A stretch of DNA of 64,000 nucleotides from Nothopassalora personata (taxonomy: Eukaryota > Ascomycota > Dothideomycetes > Mycosphaerellales > Mycosphaerellaceae). The stretch spans positions 4,836,001 through 4,900,000 of the forward strand of contig CM066292.1 of NCBI GenBank assembly GCA_033816765.1, in the 5' to 3' direction. The notes beneath the pieces are model-generated. The model had not been told where the DNA came from. It did not search any database and was given only the letters and a program-made list of their open reading frames with translations. Position 1 is the first letter of the stretch. The number at the start of each line of letters is the position of its first letter. This document shows, piece by piece, positions 11,124 through 21,199 of the stretch. Position numbers and translations under genes: made by a program.

Positions 11124-12746
11124 TCAGAGATACTCGCGGAGTGGCTGCTGATATATGAACGCGTAGAAGTCTGCAGCAGCTTCCTCGCCGTTACCCACAG
11201 GATCGATCTTCTGCAGCGACTGCACAACGTCCGTTCTGCGAAGCACTTTACCCGAAGCATCAAGAGCGACCGCCGACACCCTGCCCACCGTACGATAACC
11301 ACCATCATCAATGCGGAGGACAGTTTCAAAGCTTGTTCTCTCGACCTCGCCCAGCACGACGTCTTCCTCGTCATCATCAGCGAGCTCGAGGAAACGCCAT
11401 GTTTTGGTCTCCGTGTCGCCATTCCAGCTCACATATATGCTTGTTCCCGTCGAGTCGTAGAAAGAGGCGATAGCAGGCTCTTCATTTGGAAGGCCTTTCC
11501 AATGGGATCGGTATGCACGATAGTTCTGGACACCTTCACCAAGCGCTCCAGAATCCATGTATGCATGGAAGACGACTGTGCCGTTTGGGAGGAACTCGGT
11601 TACTGCGCCTTCAGATCCCCAGTTGACGAGGACATTCTTGTTCGGTAGCACTTGCGTCGATCCTTGCGACTTCGACAAAAGATCATCTGGAGGATAATAC
11701 CCTTGCACCAGCTCAGCGGTCCAGCCGGTGGTGTTCAGCTTCACGATCTTGCCGCTACTGGTCTTGGCTGTGCGAACTTCCTTTCCTTCACCGGACTCTG
11801 TGCCGTGTGCACTGTTGTCATACAGACTAATAATCTCAACGTCATCGTACTGCTCCAGGAAGCGAGCATGATGCTGAAAGCAGAACTTCACGCCTTCACC
11901 CAGCTTGAAGTCGCTTCGCTTGCCATCGAGACGCCAGATTATACTGCCATCGGTGCCATTGATCTTGTGGATACTACAAGCATCTCGTGCTGAGATGAGG
12001 TAGTTCCCAGCACTATCCTTGTCAACGCTGTTGATGTGGAAGTAGTCCCAGGCATCGGAGCTGTTATATCCAGAGCCAGCTTGACCGACACCAGAGTCGA
12101 TGGGCAGGACGCTTTCGCTGGGCGAGATGTGATCGAGGCTGGACCACTCGAACAGCACCTCGCCGGTATCAAGATCGAGCTCCTGGAAGATGGCATTCAC
12201 AATCCACTGCTGGCTCGCTCGCTTAGCGTACCTGGACAGGTCCCTCGGCACTGGCTGGTAGATCTGTATCAATCCGGTCTTGCCCCCAATCTCCTGGAAC
12301 TCATGCTTGTCGGTGATCTTGTGTTTGCCAGCACGAAGCTCTCTCACGGTCTCGTAATGCTCATCAAGAAAGGTTGTATGGCCATGTCCGTGCCCATAAT
12401 TGGGGTTGTGGTCACCTTCGAAACAGGCAAGTACATCTCGATCGTTCCAGACGACTTTTTGAAAATTCGTTGCCCAGATGCTGTAGTAACTGTAGCCTGA
12501 CCACACCAGATCGCCATTGTCACGGAAGATGTACGGGCCTGCTTGGCGAGGACCATATTGAGCTGTTGAGGTATCCTCGTGTCCCGCGAACGGAGCTAGG
12601 AAAAGGTAGCCTTGCTCTGTGCGGCCTTGTGCTTGAATTGTTATGTTTAATCGAGGTGGTGCAAGATCTGGACGTGAGCGGAATCGCCAGTCGGCTGTTG
12701 CGATCTTGGCCAGTGTAGCCACAGAGATGATCTGACCAACCCTCAT
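11124..12746 (-). CDS. Secreted arylsulfotransferase-family (ASST, Arylsulfotran_2) protein
   Basis: Intronless, 540 aa, with a predicted signal peptide (residues 1-18, ending ATA before DWRF). The body is a beta-propeller-type arylsulfotransferase domain. Visible family features are HEFQEI, the AWDYFHINSVDKDSAGNYLISAR-like blade (start DYFHINSV), the INGTDGSIIWRLDG turn, and FQHHARF with paired His residues in the expected active-site blade. Several N-glycosylation sequons (NITI, NSSD, NGT, NTTG) support secretion. In bacteria this fold moves sulfate between phenols; the fungal substrates are unknown. It is divergent from the MFS transporter over 432 bp, so shared control is possible. Confidence 0.85.
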   Translation of the reverse strand: MRVGQIISVATLAKIATADWRFRSRPDLAPPRLNITIQAQGRTEQGYLFLAPFAGHEDTSTAQYGPRQAGPYIFRDNGDLVWSGYSYYSIWATNFQKVVWNDRDVLACFEGDHNPNYGHGHGHTTFLDEHYETVRELRAGKHKITDKHEFQEIGGKTGLIQIYQPVPRDLSRYAKRASQQWIVNAIFQELDLDTGEVLFEWSSLDHISPSESVLPIDSGVGQAGSGYNSSDAWDYFHINSVDKDSAGNYLISARDACSIHKINGTDGSIIWRLDGKRSDFKLGEGVKFCFQHHARFLEQYDDVEIISLYDNSAHGTESGEGKEVRTAKTSSGKIVKLNTTGWTAELVQGYYPPDDLLSKSQGSTQVLPNKNVLVNWGSEGAVTEFLPNGTVVFHAYMDSGALGEGVQNYRAYRSHWKGLPNEEPAIASFYDSTGTSIYVSWNGDTETKTWRFLELADDDEEDVVLGEVERTSFETVLRIDDGGYRTVGRVSAVALDASGKVLRRTDVVQSLQKIDPVGNGEEAAADFYAFIYQQPLREYL

Positions 12747-13178
12747 GTCGCAAATCGATTCGCGCGAGAAGCTGGCGAGATACAGACAGCATCAAGCACA
12801 CTGTTTGACGCCGGTAACTTGTATACCAACAGTTCTGATCCGACGACTAGGATGACACCATGGCGTGCAGCCAACGAGGATGGCGTGCTACTGTAGCTCC
12901 ACAAGAGGGGAGCGGTGCATCTCACGGTCCAATGGCGAATCTCCAATGCCTCCAACACACGCAACAATCTGCAAACATCATCTCACATACCTCGCAGCAA
13001 AATCTGCACGCGGTGTTCCTGCGGTGGCACCGCACCAGCAGGCCACTAGTGGATCGCCCTTAGTACTTCCCACATTTTCAACCTGACGCGCGTGGCTTGG
13101 CAGGTACGAGCATCAACCACAACCGGACTGGACCTCATCACCGAGACATTGACACGACTATAGACTACATCATTCGCC
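12747..13178. promoter_or_regulatory. Bidirectional promoter region, ASST-like gene / MFS gene
   Basis: A 432-bp gap separates two divergent start codons. It is GC-mixed with no coding frame of note and should contain both promoters. No binding motif could be named with confidence. Confidence 0.45.
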
Positions 13179-14877
13179 ATGCCAGACGAACATGTCGCAA
13201 CCACGGAGCCGCCAGCGGACCCTACAGAGCGGTCACCTTTGCTGAAAGCACCCGAAGAAGCAACCTGGAAGCCGCCACGTGCTTTCATCTGGATTGAAAT
13301 TGCCGTCTTTGCAAATGTCTTCCTCTACGGCTTCGACGGAACGATTACAGCTTCGACATATGCCATTATATCAAGCGACTTCAATGCCGCAAACTCCGCT
13401 TCCTGGTTGACGACTTCTTACCTGGTAACCTCAACTGCCTTTCAGCCTCTCTATGGCCGCTTCTCGGATATCTTCGGGCGTCGGATATGCTTCTTCGTTT
13501 CGACCACGACGTTTGCGCTGGGGTGCCTTGGATGTGGTCTCGCGCAGGACATCGTGAGTGTGAATCTGACGAGGGCATTGACTGGGTTTGGTGGGGGCGG
13601 TCTGATGACCATGGCGACGATTATCAATTCTGACATGATTCCCTTCCGAAGACGAGGCATGTATCAGGCGCTGCAGAACACAGTCTTTGGAGTAGGAGCC
13701 ATCGCAGGTGCTTCGTTTGGCGGAGCGATCGCTGATAGCGTTGGATGGAGATGGTGCTTTCTGTTGCAGGTACCGATTTCTGCCATTGCCTTTGCGGTTG
13801 GATGGCTCGTGGTGCGCAATCCCGAGAGGAGTCACGGAGGAGGCACTATGAAGGAAGTATGGGAGAAAGTGGACTTTGCTGGCGCCCTCATCCTGGTGAC
13901 TGCATTATCAATCCAGTTGGTCGGACTCAGTATTGGAGGCAATGAGTTGCCGTGGAGTCATCCTGTGGTGATCGCAGCACTGGTGGGTAGCGTTCTACTG
14001 CTAGCATTTTTCTTCTGGATCGAGGCAAGGACGACTGCGGTACCGATCATCCCGTTGAGAATGTTCAAGAGAAAGCTGTCGCTTTTGATCCAACTCACAA
14101 ACCTGTGTGCTGGCACCGCGGCATACTCTGTGAGTATACTTCCTGGCTACCCCTTGTACCGTACTGACAAACAAAAGTACCTCTTCATGCTGCCGCTCTT
14201 CTTCCAAGTAGTTCTTCTCGATTCTGCCGCCAAAGCCGGCGCCCGCCTTGCCATACCTTCCCTTGCCACACCGCTAGGAGGCATCTGTGCGGGCTTCACC
14301 ATGTCCCGCTACGGCAAACTCATCTGGCTCGTCCGTACAGGTGGCTTGTTCATGGCGATTGGTAATGCTCTCGTCACTTCACTCGGCTTCTCCGACGCGC
14401 TGTGGAAGTACTACGTTTTCATCTTCCCTGCAAATTTGGGCCAGGGCATCATATATCCGGCTACGCTCTTCACTAATTTGGCGACCTTTGAGCACTCGGA
14501 TCATGCCGTATCAGCGAGCACGGTGTACCTCGTGCGGTCTGTGGGTAGTGTATGGGGAGTGGCAATCTCGAGTGCCATCGTCCAGACTACGTTGAAGTGG
14601 AGGTTACCGGAGGCGCTAGGAGACGCAAAGAATAAGGCTGAGGTCAGTTCAACGGAGTCTTGCCACACGGGCCATGCTAACGAGTCGATAGCTCATCGAC
14701 GAGATCAGACACTCTGTCACTGCGCTTCGCCATTTGCCAGAATCTATTCAGCTCCCAGTACGACACGTTTACTACAACGGCATTCGTTCTGCCTTTGCGG
14801 TCTCTACTGGCATTATGGTCGTAGGAATCCTCTTTGCGCTCCTCGCTAGACCTAGTGGTCTGCGCAGCACGAAATGA
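13179..14877 (+). CDS. MFS transporter, DHA2-type (Vba/drug:H+ antiporter-like)
   Basis: Three exons: 13179..14129, 14178..14642, 14692..14877, giving 533 aa. Intron 1 (48 nt, GTGAGT..AAAAG) and intron 2 (49 nt, GTCAGT..GATAG) have good splice sites. Intron 1 is in frame and stop-free. Intron 2 shifts the frame, and its removal yields a typical C-terminus (YYNGIRSAFAVSTGIMVVG). Motifs: an acidic N-terminal tail with RSPLL, helix 1 with FANVFLYGFDGTITAS, and motif A GRFSDIFGRR between helices 2 and 3. Fourteen membrane segments are predicted. These features match vacuolar basic amino-acid (Vba/Fnx) and azole-type exporters; the substrate is not resolvable. Divergent from the ASST-like gene. 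Confidence 0.9.
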
Positions 14878-15193
14878 AGACGCAGATCATCATTTCCAGC
14901 TACTGGAAACCAATGTGCACCGATCAACGTTCACTTGGAGCACGTGGACTCGACGACAACATTCAGCATGCATTCACCATTGCCACCAATAAAGCTTTGG
15001 GCAGCGCTTCTGGAATCCGCTTGACCTAAAAACATCAATGGCCTCCTTTACTGACAATCGCATTCGAGTGCAAACATAAGCATTAAACGTGTCGCTCTCC
15101 TCACTCATCTCGCTTGCGTGGGGCCTAATCATGCCAAGCACTAATATGAGTACGTCCGGGTCGAACAACATGGAGATGTGTGATGTTATCGTG
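14878..15193. other. Intergenic sequence upstream of F-box-like gene
   Basis: About 316 bp between the MFS stop and the first in-frame ATG of the F-box-like gene. It presumably holds a terminator and a promoter. No feature was recognised. Confidence 0.3.
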
Positions 15194-15890
15194 ATGAATA
15201 CAGAATCCATTCAGCCGGCGGCATCGACTGAAGAGCTAGCGCGGAGCCTCCTCGAGCGACTTGTTGCCGGTGGTAAGCTGACCGCCACTACCGCTACGGG
15301 TCTAACCACCGCAATCATACAGGCCCGCATCCGTGCCATCTGCTGCCTACCATGTCTTCCACACGACCGAGCTCTTGGAGGCAATTCTCCTCAATTATGG
15401 CCTCACGACTATCACAGCCTCTCAGCGCGTGTCACAAAAGTTCAAAGCGACTGTAACTGGCTCGATCAAGCTTCAGGATAAGCTCTGGAACAACCTCAAC
15501 CCCGAAGCTAGCATGCGCTGCCAGACTCCAAAGTGTGCATGTCGCGGAAGAGGCCGAAAGGAGCATTTCAAGCCAGAGATCAACCCTCTTCTCTCCGACC
15601 TCGAGTTCTGCAAGCGCTTCGCAATTCGCTCTTTCAATTACGAGCTCCGCGAAGAACGCGAACAACGCCTTCTCGTCGACATCACCTTCGGTACTATCTC
15701 AGAGCTACGAGTGCTGAAGCCAGGAGGCTGGCAAGAACTGCTAGTCGTACAACCCGCGTCGAGAGCGAACGACAGGTGGAATCTGAGCTTCACTTACGAG
15801 GACGGAAAGTTCACGAGGTCGGTGGAAAGTGGAACTTGGTATGATGTGTTGACGCTGGGCGAACTGGCGAATGTACTACTGGAGAGATAG
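15194..15890 (+). CDS. F-box-like protein, frame break near the N-terminus
   Basis: The main frame (15333-15890) encodes an F-box-like start (VFHTTELLEAILLNYGL, QRVSQKFKATV), a Cys/Arg patch (KCACRGRGRK) and a conserved C-terminus (WYDVLTLGEL). It has no ATG of its own before residue 60. An upstream frame with ATG at 15194 encodes STEELARSLLERL, which the decayed paralogue at 16255 also has, so it should be the true N-terminus. The two parts are in different frames. The obvious 50-nt intron (GTAAGC at 15273, CTAAC branch, ACAG to 15322) does not bring them into register. This is a frameshift, a non-canonical splice or an assembly error. F-box proteins present substrates to SCF ubiquitin ligases; this small fungal family is otherwise uncharacterised. 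Confidence 0.6.
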
Positions 15891-16254
15891 GAGGAGCTGG
15901 AGATGCACCCCTGGAAGAGCGTGAGCGTCTGGGATCCTGATCACAACGGGACAGTGAAAGGGAAAGATTGTAGCAGCGGAAAGACAGTGGCCAAGAGGTA
16001 ATGGCCAGCGATGGGCAGATAAATGTGTCAAGCATGAATGAGAAATTGACGTGGTTGGTGGACAGGTGAGTCGGAAACACTTTCTGCATGTGATCATGCG
16101 CGCAAGACGGCGTCGCAATCTATACAGTATTCTTCGCTCAATGAAGCTTCTTCGACTTACAGCACGAGTCACAGGAGCGAATAGCAGGATACCAAGACAC
16201 TTCTACGCGACCATAATATCCTCAGCCACCGAAGTCAACACCCTACTCGCCAAG

Positions 16255-17021
16255 ATGTCACAGCTATCCACGGAGGACCTCGCGCGCGCTCTTCTCTCGC
16301 GATTCAGAGCCGGCAACACTATCCACGGTACCGTCGCGTGCGACCAACACACTATCTCATGACGTCGGACCACATATCGGAGAGGAAGCACTACCACCGC
16401 AGTCCATGATGTCTTCAGCACGACCGAACTGCTCGAGGTTATCCTTCTCAATATCTACATCAAGACCCTAATCCTTTCCTAGATAGTCTCGAGACAGATC
16501 AAAGCGACTGTCAAAGGTTCGACCAAGCTCCAGGCCAAGTTAGGCTTCTACCTCCATCCGCACTCGGACCGCATTTCGCAGCTCCATATTCCATGTCTCA
16601 TCGAGCCCCATGGCAATGCAGCTCTATTGTCGTCAACCGCTTCCTGGCCGACTCTACTTTCCGCAGCCTTACAGGCGTCCGCCAAATTTCTGTTCAAGAG
16701 ACCCATGGAAAGACCAGCTTCATGCTGGATGTCAACATGACTTTCGACACTATCGAGAAATTGCAGGCACTTCCGAAGGGCAGTTGGAGGGAACTCATCG
16801 TAGTGTAGCCAAGCGCAGGGAGTCAGGACAGATGGGACCTGTCATACACCGTTGACAAGGAGAAGGCGTTGACGAGATCTGTTGGAAGTGGTGGGTGATA
16901 TGATGCCCTTACTCTAGGGTCGAGGGTGGAGGTGTCGCTTGAGAGGTGGGAGGAGATGCAAGCTGATCCGTGGAAGAGTGCAAGTGATCATGGCCAGAGG
17001 AAGAAGAAGAAGAAGGATTAG
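16255..17021 (+). pseudogene. Decayed tandem paralogue of the F-box-like gene
   Basis: The start MSQLSTEDLARALLSRF parallels the N-terminus of the gene at 15194. The F-box region (DVFSTTELLEVILL, RQIKATV) and the C-terminus (GSWRELIVV, DRWDLSYTV, YDALTLG) can be followed. It is broken by TGA at about 16360, TAG at about 16480 (where the neighbour has Gln), a frame change before 16593, TAG at 16806 (Gln in the neighbour) and TGA near 16899 (Trp in the neighbour). A lysine-rich end closes at TAG 17019-17021. Stops at Gln and Trp codons fit C-to-T and G-to-A transitions, as RIP produces on duplicated DNA. Confidence 0.75.
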
Positions 17022-17791
17022 ACGAGTCTGGTGTGCTTCGGAAAGCCGAACGAGAAGGTGGCATACGGTCGTTCGAAGGCAACCCTCGATGAGCTTATCC
17101 TGAACTCTTTGCCACGGCATATCGTCTTTCTGATGGCACAAACCGATCTCTTTGCTCTTTGCTCTCTCAGATCGAAATCGGGGATCCTTGTCCGCGAAAA
17201 GATCGCCCCGAATCGCACAAAACAATCAAAACAGCAATCTGACCCTTACACAAAGATTGTCGAGATGGTACCCCAGTGTCCAAGTTATATTTTATGATCC
17301 GTCTGGAACCCAGAACCCGTACCTCTACTGGAAACAATCAAGCCAACCGAAACGACCATGTATGACGACGGAATCACCGACATGCATCACCATGTACACT
17401 ACCAAGCTCAGTGGATTTTACATCCACAGTACGGCTACTGTTGGTGTGTCCTGTATCCAGGTTTGGGATGGCAGCCAGTGTGGTTGCTCAGAAGGCAAGG
17501 CTGGATCTGAGGATCACAAGGGCGATAGCTAGTAGAGATAAGCAAGATGTCTCCGGCGTTTGGGAACAAGGGAATCTTCCCGGGAAGGGGGGGGGGTGGC
17601 GATGGATTGATGCCAGAGTATCGATGGAGTGCACATTTGCTTTGTGCATCCCGTTACGTAGCGCAAAAGATACGACGAGTTTTGAAGTGTTTGTCCCATT
17701 GAGACAGGCCTGTTCAGGAATCGGCGTACGCTTATTGTGAACGACAGCAATGGCGTGAACTTTAAGGTTTGATACTAACTTCGGATCGACA
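17022..17791. other. Intergenic sequence with G-run
   Basis: No recognisable gene. A homopolymer tract of G at about 17586-17594 is the only notable feature. Open frames here lack motifs and disagree with the codon style of neighbouring genes. Confidence 0.35.
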
Positions 17792-17821
17792 GTGGCCTAG
17801 GCTTACAAAACCGGCAAATAC
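17792..17821 (+). repeat. Left terminal inverted repeat of integrase-core transposon
   Basis: A 30-bp sequence beginning GTGGCCTAGGCTTAC is repeated exactly, in inverse orientation, at 19591-19620. Similarity continues for about 8 more bases with two mismatches. Confidence 0.92.
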
Positions 17822-19590
17822 CCGCATTCAAAATTCGCAATCCTCAATCCTCATTATTATAGACTCGCTATTTGTCTTATAGACTCGCTATTTGTCTAAC
17901 AGCACACTCGCTACATTGCTTTATACAATGCCACGTCCAGCGATCGATCTAGAGCCCTTTCGCATCGATATCGAGCTATAGACTGCCGCTGAATTCACAC
18001 AGGCAGCTATTCGAGACAACCTCTTCAATCTCTACGGTGTTCGAATCAGCGAACGGACCCTCCGCTAGCGACTCGTAGAGTGGCGAGGGACTCGCGAGGA
18101 TAATCAGGCTTATAATTAGGCTCGCTAGGCCGAGCTACGCCAGCGAGTCGAGGAACTATTCTGGAAATATAGCCTCGACGATAGCGAGTCTTATGCTATC
18201 CTCCGCCTCGATAGATTCGACCTTACCCTTCGCCAGTATTAAGAGCTACGAAGAGGTATTGGATTAAAGCGTAGTCTTAGTAAAGAACAAGCTCTAGCTG
18301 TAGAGCCTAAGATACAGCGAGTCCTTTAGGAAGTTATAAGCAGTAGCTATTAGCAAGACTAGGGCTATCGTAAGCTAGCAAGAGAGCTGCGTAAGAGTCA
18401 TTATATTATTGGACGGTAGGACAGACTCGGTGTCTACAGACTCGTAGACCAGACTCGCTGACTTTATTAGCGACCGTATTAGGACACTCGCTCGTGCGAT
18501 TAACCCTGTCCCTTTTGTCTCTCGCAATCCTACAATGCGAGACCCTATAACACCGCGGCATGCGAGGCTAAAAGCAGAAGGTCCTAACGACGTCTAGTCA
18601 ATCGATGCCTTTCTAAAATACGAGCGCTTTAAGATACAGATCTACGCTTGTATTAACGTCTACTCTCGGCGGGTTATCTAGTACTACATAGGGCCTATAG
18701 CGAAGACGAAGTTCTCTGTATTTGCTCAATACGTTAGAGTAATACATTACGGTAGTAGGGTGCCAAATCGCGTACGATCTAATTAGGGCGTTAAGACGCC
18801 TATGCTAGCCGATGCCTATCTACGAGTCCGACTGAGCCGGCTCACCTATTAATACGAGTTAGTATATATAGTATAGCGAGTCTACTATAAGACATATACC
18901 CTCTTTGGTCTCTATAATACGGCCAGCCTAGTCGAACTTGCGCAAATTATTCTTCGCAACCTTTACACTACCCTTGTCTGTCTTCTACGAGTCTCCTAGC
19001 TATTGTGCCTATGTCGACTCGCTCACGTAGTAGAAATCGTCGGTATCGGCGGTACGAGGGCGGCGGTATGCACTATAGGTTTAAACATTAGTCTACCTGC
19101 GTGCGCCTAACGAGTCGGAATCGCACTTACGCTATCGTAAGCTGTAGTGATAACCGCGTTTGTGAGGGTGAGCGCGGATTGGGTGTACTGTCGCTGTCGC
19201 TGTCGTTGTCGTTGTTCTAAGGCCAATATCGCTAAGTGAGTCGTCTGTAGTTAGATTTGTATATGTCGATAAGTGTAGAGTCGAAGTGTAGAGTCGAAGA
19301 AATAGTAACAGCAGTAGAAGTTGATATACCCGCCGCCATAATGTGACAATAGCAAGTGAGGTGAGCTCCTCAATACTTACTGTCTGCTATTATTGAGGAG
19401 CCCAACTTACCTGCGCAGTAGGAGGAAGCGACAATACCGCCGCGACTCGCTACGATTGTAGGCGACAATGGCGAGTCGCAGCAGTATTGTTGTGCGACAA
19501 TAGCGAGTCGCAGCAGTTGGCGAGTCGCAGCAGTATTGTTGATGGTTGTTGAGGAAGAGCGAGTGCAGCGAGTGAGGATTTCGAATACGC

Positions 19591-19620
19591 GTATTTGCCG
19601 GTTTTGTAAGCCTAGGCCAC
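19591..19620 (-). repeat. Right terminal inverted repeat of integrase-core transposon
   Basis: Exact inverse of the 30 bp at 17792-17821. It ends 117 bp before the TAF11 start codon. Confidence 0.92.
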
Positions 19621-19737
19621 CGCCGATCTTCGGCACGTCCCCACAGTCGCGTGAATGACGCCGTAGCTTGCTCTCATCTACATTTCTCGCGATAATTGAT
19701 TTCCACTCCGAACAACATCACATTCTCACCCACCACC

Positions 19738-21087
19738 ATGGCCTCACCGCCGTCTTCATCGGGTCTTGCTCTTCCCAAACAACGTGGCGGTGGTCTCAAA
19801 CTTGCGCTCCCCGGTCAGGCATCACGAAAGAGCTCAATTGCGGCTTCCAGTGGGTCCGCACATCCTCTCCGACAAACATCATTCCCACCACCAGACAGCT
19901 TGGAAGCGCAACATCGAATCGCCGAAGATGCGGATCCCAGCAGGCAGTTCTCACCCAACGACGAGGACGACCTCGAGGATGTAAGCGACAGCGAGATCAC
20001 TAGCGCGATTAGTGGTCCTGCCAGCACGGATGCCTTCACAAAGAAGCGGAAACGTGGTGAAAAGAGACCGAGAGGACGACCGCCGACGAAATCGAACAGA
20101 CAGGGTAGTGCGAGTGTGGTCAACGGCGACGATGGCAGGTCCGCGAAGAGAGGAGGCACAGCGGGCGCACAGTCTGTAACAAACGGTGAAGCGGATGAGG
20201 AGGACGATGATGACGACGATGAAGGAGCGGCACAGGCAGATAAGGAAGGGTATGGGATTACAGCGCCGGAACTGGAGAAAGAGAACCAGAGACGATACCT
20301 CTTCCGAGAAGCCGTTGAGCCGGATCATCAGGACCGATACGATCACTTTGTCAAAGTGAAGCTCAGGACTGGAGATGTGAGAAAGCTGGTCAATGCAACT
20401 CTCAGTCAGAGTGTGCCGCCAAACGTCATGACTGTGGTCGGAGCATACACGAAGCTGTTTGCGGGTATGCTTATTGAAGGTGCGAGAGAGGTGCAGGCGG
20501 AGTGGTTGGCGAGTCAGCCGAAGAGACCGGATGATGAGGACAACAGAGCATATAAGAGGTTGATGCTGATGCGGGCAGACAGCGAGGAGGAGAGTGAAGA
20601 TGATGGGGAGGATGACGACGTGGATCTGGTGGACATGAATGGCAAACCTGATGGTGAGGGCAAGAAGCTTGAGAATGGCGACGTGAAGAAAGAGAGTGAG
20701 AGCCCTGCGAAGCACCATGGCCTTCCAAATGGTGATCCGACATCAGCAGATGAAGGAAGTCCCAACCACGTGGGAACTATGGTCTCGGATGGCACACGAC
20801 CTCATAGCCAGACGAATGGAGAGCCGAAAGACAAGCCCAGCGATGATGCGAATGGGAAGGATGAGGACGACATCTACGACTTCAGCGCAGCGCAGCCTGG
20901 CGCGTGGGGTCTTTCCAAATACATTGATGAGTGTGATCGTGGACCTTTATTACCCGACCATCTGCGCGAAGCACTGCGGCGGTACAAGAAGTCTCGTGCT
21001 GGAGGCTCGGTCGGCTTCACAGCGATCAGCTTGGACAGACCAGAAGTTGCGGCTCCAAGACTGGGCGGGCAGAGACTATTCAGATAG
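19738..21087 (+). CDS. Transcription initiation factor TFIID subunit 11 (TAF11)
   Basis: Intronless, 449 aa. The ATG at 19738 sits in a strong context (CACCACCATGGCC). The N-terminal 190 residues are disordered: Ser/Pro-rich, then acidic (EEDDDDDDE), with an AT-hook-like RPRGRPP at about 110-116. The hTAFII28-type histone fold spans about residues 200-260 (YDHFVKVKLRTGDVRKLVNA, PPNVMTVVGAYTKLFAGMLI). Its C-terminal helix is displaced: an acidic insertion of about 150 residues intervenes before GPLLPDHLREALRRYKKS at about 405-430. Histone-fold split by a low-complexity insert is seen in fungal TAF11. It pairs with TAF13 in TFIID and acts in the nucleus. The promoter is squeezed against the transposon right end. 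Confidence 0.93.
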   Translation: MASPPSSSGLALPKQRGGGLKLALPGQASRKSSIAASSGSAHPLRQTSFPPPDSLEAQHRIAEDADPSRQFSPNDEDDLEDVSDSEITSAISGPASTDAFTKKRKRGEKRPRGRPPTKSNRQGSASVVNGDDGRSAKRGGTAGAQSVTNGEADEEDDDDDDEGAAQADKEGYGITAPELEKENQRRYLFREAVEPDHQDRYDHFVKVKLRTGDVRKLVNATLSQSVPPNVMTVVGAYTKLFAGMLIEGAREVQAEWLASQPKRPDDEDNRAYKRLMLMRADSEEESEDDGEDDDVDLVDMNGKPDGEGKKLENGDVKKESESPAKHHGLPNGDPTSADEGSPNHVGTMVSDGTRPHSQTNGEPKDKPSDDANGKDEDDIYDFSAAQPGAWGLSKYIDECDRGPLLPDHLREALRRYKKSRAGGSVGFTAISLDRPEVAAPRLGGQRLFR

Positions 21088-21199
21088 CACGCTGTGGCAT
21101 TATGATACGGCTGTCGCAAACTACCAACGGCTGCGCCTGGAGCAAGTTTGATCGTTTCCCAATCGAGCTCCATTGTCGATATGTTGACTCATCTTCCCT

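Larger units (their letters stand above)
17792..19620 (+). mobile_element. RIP-inactivated TIR DNA transposon with integrase-core (rve-like) transposase
   Basis: A 1829-bp element with perfect 30-bp terminal inverted repeats. A degenerate transposase can be followed on the plus strand from ATG 17929 (MPRPAIDLEPFR) to about 18990, with many in-frame TAG/TGA and at least one frame change. Recognisable parts are a helical N-terminal region (SERTLR, a basic helix-turn-helix-like part) and an integrase-like core with GPNDV-SIDAF (first catalytic Asp), the IQIYACINVYSRRVI strand pair and NRVRSN-GVKTPMLADAY, where the second Asp has become Asn. The family is the fungal integrase-core DDE group (rve/Ginger-related); the exact superfamily is inferred. 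The right third is non-coding, with repeats of GCGAGTCGCAGCAG. No convincing target duplication. Confidence 0.8.

Noticed and set aside
15273..15322. 50-nt intron to join the two parts of the F-box-like gene
   Set aside because: Splice and branch sites are good, but the length leaves the downstream F-box frame out of register.
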